Source: UMGS1124 sp045541255
GTDB lineage: Bacteria > Bacillota_I > Bacilli_A > RF39 > UBA660
Assembly (NCBI GenBank): GCA_045541255.1
Contig: JAZQIU010000019.1
Coordinates: 1-7,133, forward strand
Length of the DNA stretch: 7,133 nucleotides
Direction: 5' to 3'
The translations under genes and the position numbers were made by a program. Shown here one piece after another: positions 5,726 to 7,133 of the stretch. Below the pieces are notes generated by a model. That model worked only from the letters and a program-made list of their open reading frames with translations, was not told where the DNA came from and ran no database searches. Each line of letters starts with the position of its first letter. Within the stretch, counting starts at the first letter, position 1.

Positions 5726-6394
5726 ATGGTAAGAAATAGATATGAGATTAAAAGAGACCTTGTAGTTAAGAATTTAGAAAAAGACAAATTAATCGGTTAT
5801 ATTGATAATCTGATTAAAAATATCTATGAATGTTATATGTCTAACGATTTAGAAAAGGCAAAAAGCAATATCGAACATTTACATGAAATCATTAGCTATT
5901 CCGATTTGAAATATCCATATATTAGTCATTATATTAATTATAGATGTGTAATTATATCAAATAAGATATTTGAATCTTTATTCAAGAGAGATTCTGAATT
6001 ATACTATCCTTCATTAAAATTAGACATTGACTATAAACCTGAGGATGCTCATGACTTGTCAGAGTATATCAATGAAGATGTGATGATGTTTTTAAATTAT
6101 GGATTGGACTTTGAAGAGGACTTCGATAGATTTTTAGACTTTTTGATGAATCTTCCTGAAATAAAATATTACTTCAAAGATGAATTAACAATCCAAAATC
6201 GCATTCCGAGACAATGTATCGCAAAGATAACCGATTTTATGGATGATGTCAAAAAGGGAGTCTATGATGGATACCTTGAGATTCCTGAGGACTATATTAT
6301 TGAGGATGATGATTATCTTGATAAAGTGGAATACTGCGAGAAAAGACATAAAGAGAAAAAGAATGATGCTTCAGGAAGTGTCTTCAAACATTAA
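5726..6394 (+). CDS. Unknown protein, tandem paralogue 1 (222 aa)
   Basis: I do not recognise this family. The protein is helical and acidic, with no signal peptide, membrane segment or catalytic motif. It shares two blocks with the next gene: an N-terminal helix pair (residues 10-38, DLVVKNLEKDKLIGYIDNL...) and YINYRCVIISNKIF (69-82). A weaker third match lies at about 134-173 (DFLMNLPEI, then IAKITDFMDDVKKG). It has an extra acidic insert (about 100-130) and a 45-residue charged tail (about 178-222) that the next copy lacks. AGGTGAT overlaps the upstream stop and lies six bases before the ATG. Repeated diverged copies in tandem suggest subunits of one complex or variants under selection, for example anti-host-defence or structural helper proteins. 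That is speculation. Confidence 0.65.
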   Translation: MVRNRYEIKRDLVVKNLEKDKLIGYIDNLIKNIYECYMSNDLEKAKSNIEHLHEIISYSDLKYPYISHYINYRCVIISNKIFESLFKRDSELYYPSLKLDIDYKPEDAHDLSEYINEDVMMFLNYGLDFEEDFDRFLDFLMNLPEIKYYFKDELTIQNRIPRQCIAKITDFMDDVKKGVYDGYLEIPEDYIIEDDDYLDKVEYCEKRHKEKKNDASGSVFKH

Positions 6395-6396
6395 TG

Positions 6397-6404
6397 AAGG
6401 TGAT
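6397..6404 (+). promoter_or_regulatory. Ribosome binding site deciding the start at 6410
   Basis: AAGGTGAT lies five bases before ATG 6410. The in-frame TTG at 6404 overlaps this site and would leave it no room, so 6410 is chosen. Confidence 0.8.
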
Positions 6405-6409
6405 TGATA

Positions 6410-6907
6410 ATGTCTGATTTAAAAGAATTACAAAATAAGAAAAAAGACCTTATCTTAAATCTTGAAGAGGATGAAATCGAATCTTACATCCAATCTTTAA
6501 CTCAAAAATATTATACTTACTTGATTAAAGGTGATGCTTCAGGAATTGGAAAAGTCATCGAATCTTTGGATTATATAGTCGAGATTTATGAATTTAAATA
6601 TTCCGATATATCTGATTATATCAATTATTGTCTATTGATTTCAAGTAATAAGATATTTAAAAAGGTCTTTGATTTAAATTGTAGGTTATGGATTCCAAAT
6701 GAGAAATCTATCTCTTCAGATGTAGGATTTAACTCATTATCTTATTCACTTGAGAAAAGTAGGAAGAGAATCATCAATGAAGAGACTAATGTCAAAGAAG
6801 TATATGATATGATAATGAGTCTTGATAATGTGCCTGAAGAGGTTATTGATAAGATGACTGACTTATATAATTCCTTCAAGATTTTTAATTATGGTGGTGA
6901 GTTATGA
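6410..6907 (+). CDS. Unknown protein, tandem paralogue 2 (165 aa)
   Basis: This is a shorter relative of the preceding gene. Residues 11-39 (KDLILNLEEDEIESYIQSL, then KYYTYLI) align with paralogue 1 residues 10-38. YINYCLLISSNKIF (70-83) is nearly identical to the matching block, and residues about 127-155 (YDMIMSLDNVPEEVIDKMTDLY) align with its third block. The long acidic insert and charged tail of paralogue 1 are absent. It is all helical by pattern, cytoplasmic, with no known motif. Its stop overlaps the next ATG (ATGA, four bases), so the two are translationally coupled. Function unknown; the strict conservation of YINY...SNKIF marks the family's likely core. Confidence 0.65.
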   Translation: MSDLKELQNKKKDLILNLEEDEIESYIQSLTQKYYTYLIKGDASGIGKVIESLDYIVEIYEFKYSDISDYINYCLLISSNKIFKKVFDLNCRLWIPNEKSISSDVGFNSLSYSLEKSRKRIINEETNVKEVYDMIMSLDNVPEEVIDKMTDLYNSFKIFNYGGEL

Positions 6908-7133
6908 CAAATTACAATCAATTAGAGAATATGAGAAAAGAAGTCCTCTCAAAATTTACTAAGGATGAATTAAAACATTACATCAATCAATTAGCTAAAA
7001 GATATTATGTTACTTTCATTAATAATAATGGTGAAAGTCATAATTCTATCAATAATGAGTTTTATGATATTGTTTCTGAAGAGATAACAAGTTATCAGGT
7101 AATTAAAAGTATTGTTTCAAAGAAACCTGTTGC
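6904..7133 (+). CDS. Unknown protein, tandem paralogue 3 (partial, runs off the window)
   Basis: An open frame starts at the ATG inside the ATGA overlap with the preceding stop and continues without a stop to the last base (76 full codons). GGTGA (6896-6900) lies three bases before the ATG. Residues 11-39 (RKEVLSKFTKDELKHYINQL, then KRYYVTFI) align with the N-terminal block of the two genes before it: same 'K/R-x-x-[VL]-x-x-x-[FL]-x-x-[DE]' spacing, then Y-I and a Tyr pair before a hydrophobic residue. After that it diverges through an Asn-rich stretch (40-50). The remainder, including any YINY/SNKIF block, lies outside the window or has diverged. It is probably the third member of the same tandem family; function unknown. 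Confidence 0.6.
   Translation, partial: MTNYNQLENMRKEVLSKFTKDELKHYINQLAKRYYVTFINNNGESHNSINNEFYDIVSEEITSYQVIKSIVSKKPV

Noticed and set aside
6404..6409. TTG start for paralogue 2
   Set aside because: Overlaps the AAGGTGAT site; ATG 6410 is five bases after it.
1..7133. Insertion sequence or integrase
   Set aside because: No transposase or recombinase motifs, terminal inverted repeats with target duplications, or attachment-site-like direct repeats were seen.

Overview
The window is very AT-rich (about 70%). All convincing genes lie on the + strand, and most have a GGTGAT-type ribosome binding site a few bases before ATG, often placed inside the last codons of the preceding gene. That signal, the acidic Asp/Asn/Lys/Ile-rich proteins, archaeal-style TATA boxes and an archaeo-eukaryotic (PriS-like) primase point to an archaeon, most likely a Methanobacteriales methanogen such as Methanobrevibacter or Methanosphaera. 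The gene content is that of a mobile element (plasmid, provirus or virus) rather than a chromosome core. The taxonomic guess is inference from style, not a database match.

Layout. Positions 1-395 appear non-coding and hold a 14-bp palindrome, a 12-bp-arm inverted repeat and a candidate TATA box. A first operon (396-1200) has three tightly overlapping small genes: a probable ribbon-helix-helix regulator, an unknown 62-aa protein, and a 134-aa protein that looks like an OB-fold single-stranded-DNA-binding protein. A 165-bp gap (1201-1365) contains a large stem-loop and a long-range inverted repeat that encloses the TATA box of the next operon. That operon (1366-5186) encodes an 861-aa AAA+ type ATPase/putative helicase and a 410-aa primase. 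The primase joins a PriS-like catalytic core to a C-terminal DnaG-type CHC2 zinc finger. A second structured gap (5187-5320) leads to a third operon: a 130-aa helical protein of unknown role followed by at least three tandem diverged paralogues, the last running off the window.

Working together (inference): the regulator would control expression, the OB-fold protein would cover single strands, the ATPase would open or load onto DNA, and the primase (possibly a primase-polymerase) would start synthesis. This would be a compact self-contained replication module. No PriL subunit, replicative polymerase, integrase or capsid gene is visible here.

Two observations stand out. The primase fuses an archaeal/eukaryotic catalytic fold to a bacterial-type zinc finger. 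And a line-by-line reading of all 7133 bases found no GATC and no CTAG at all, although roughly 20 of each are expected from base composition; this looks like a footprint of restriction pressure.
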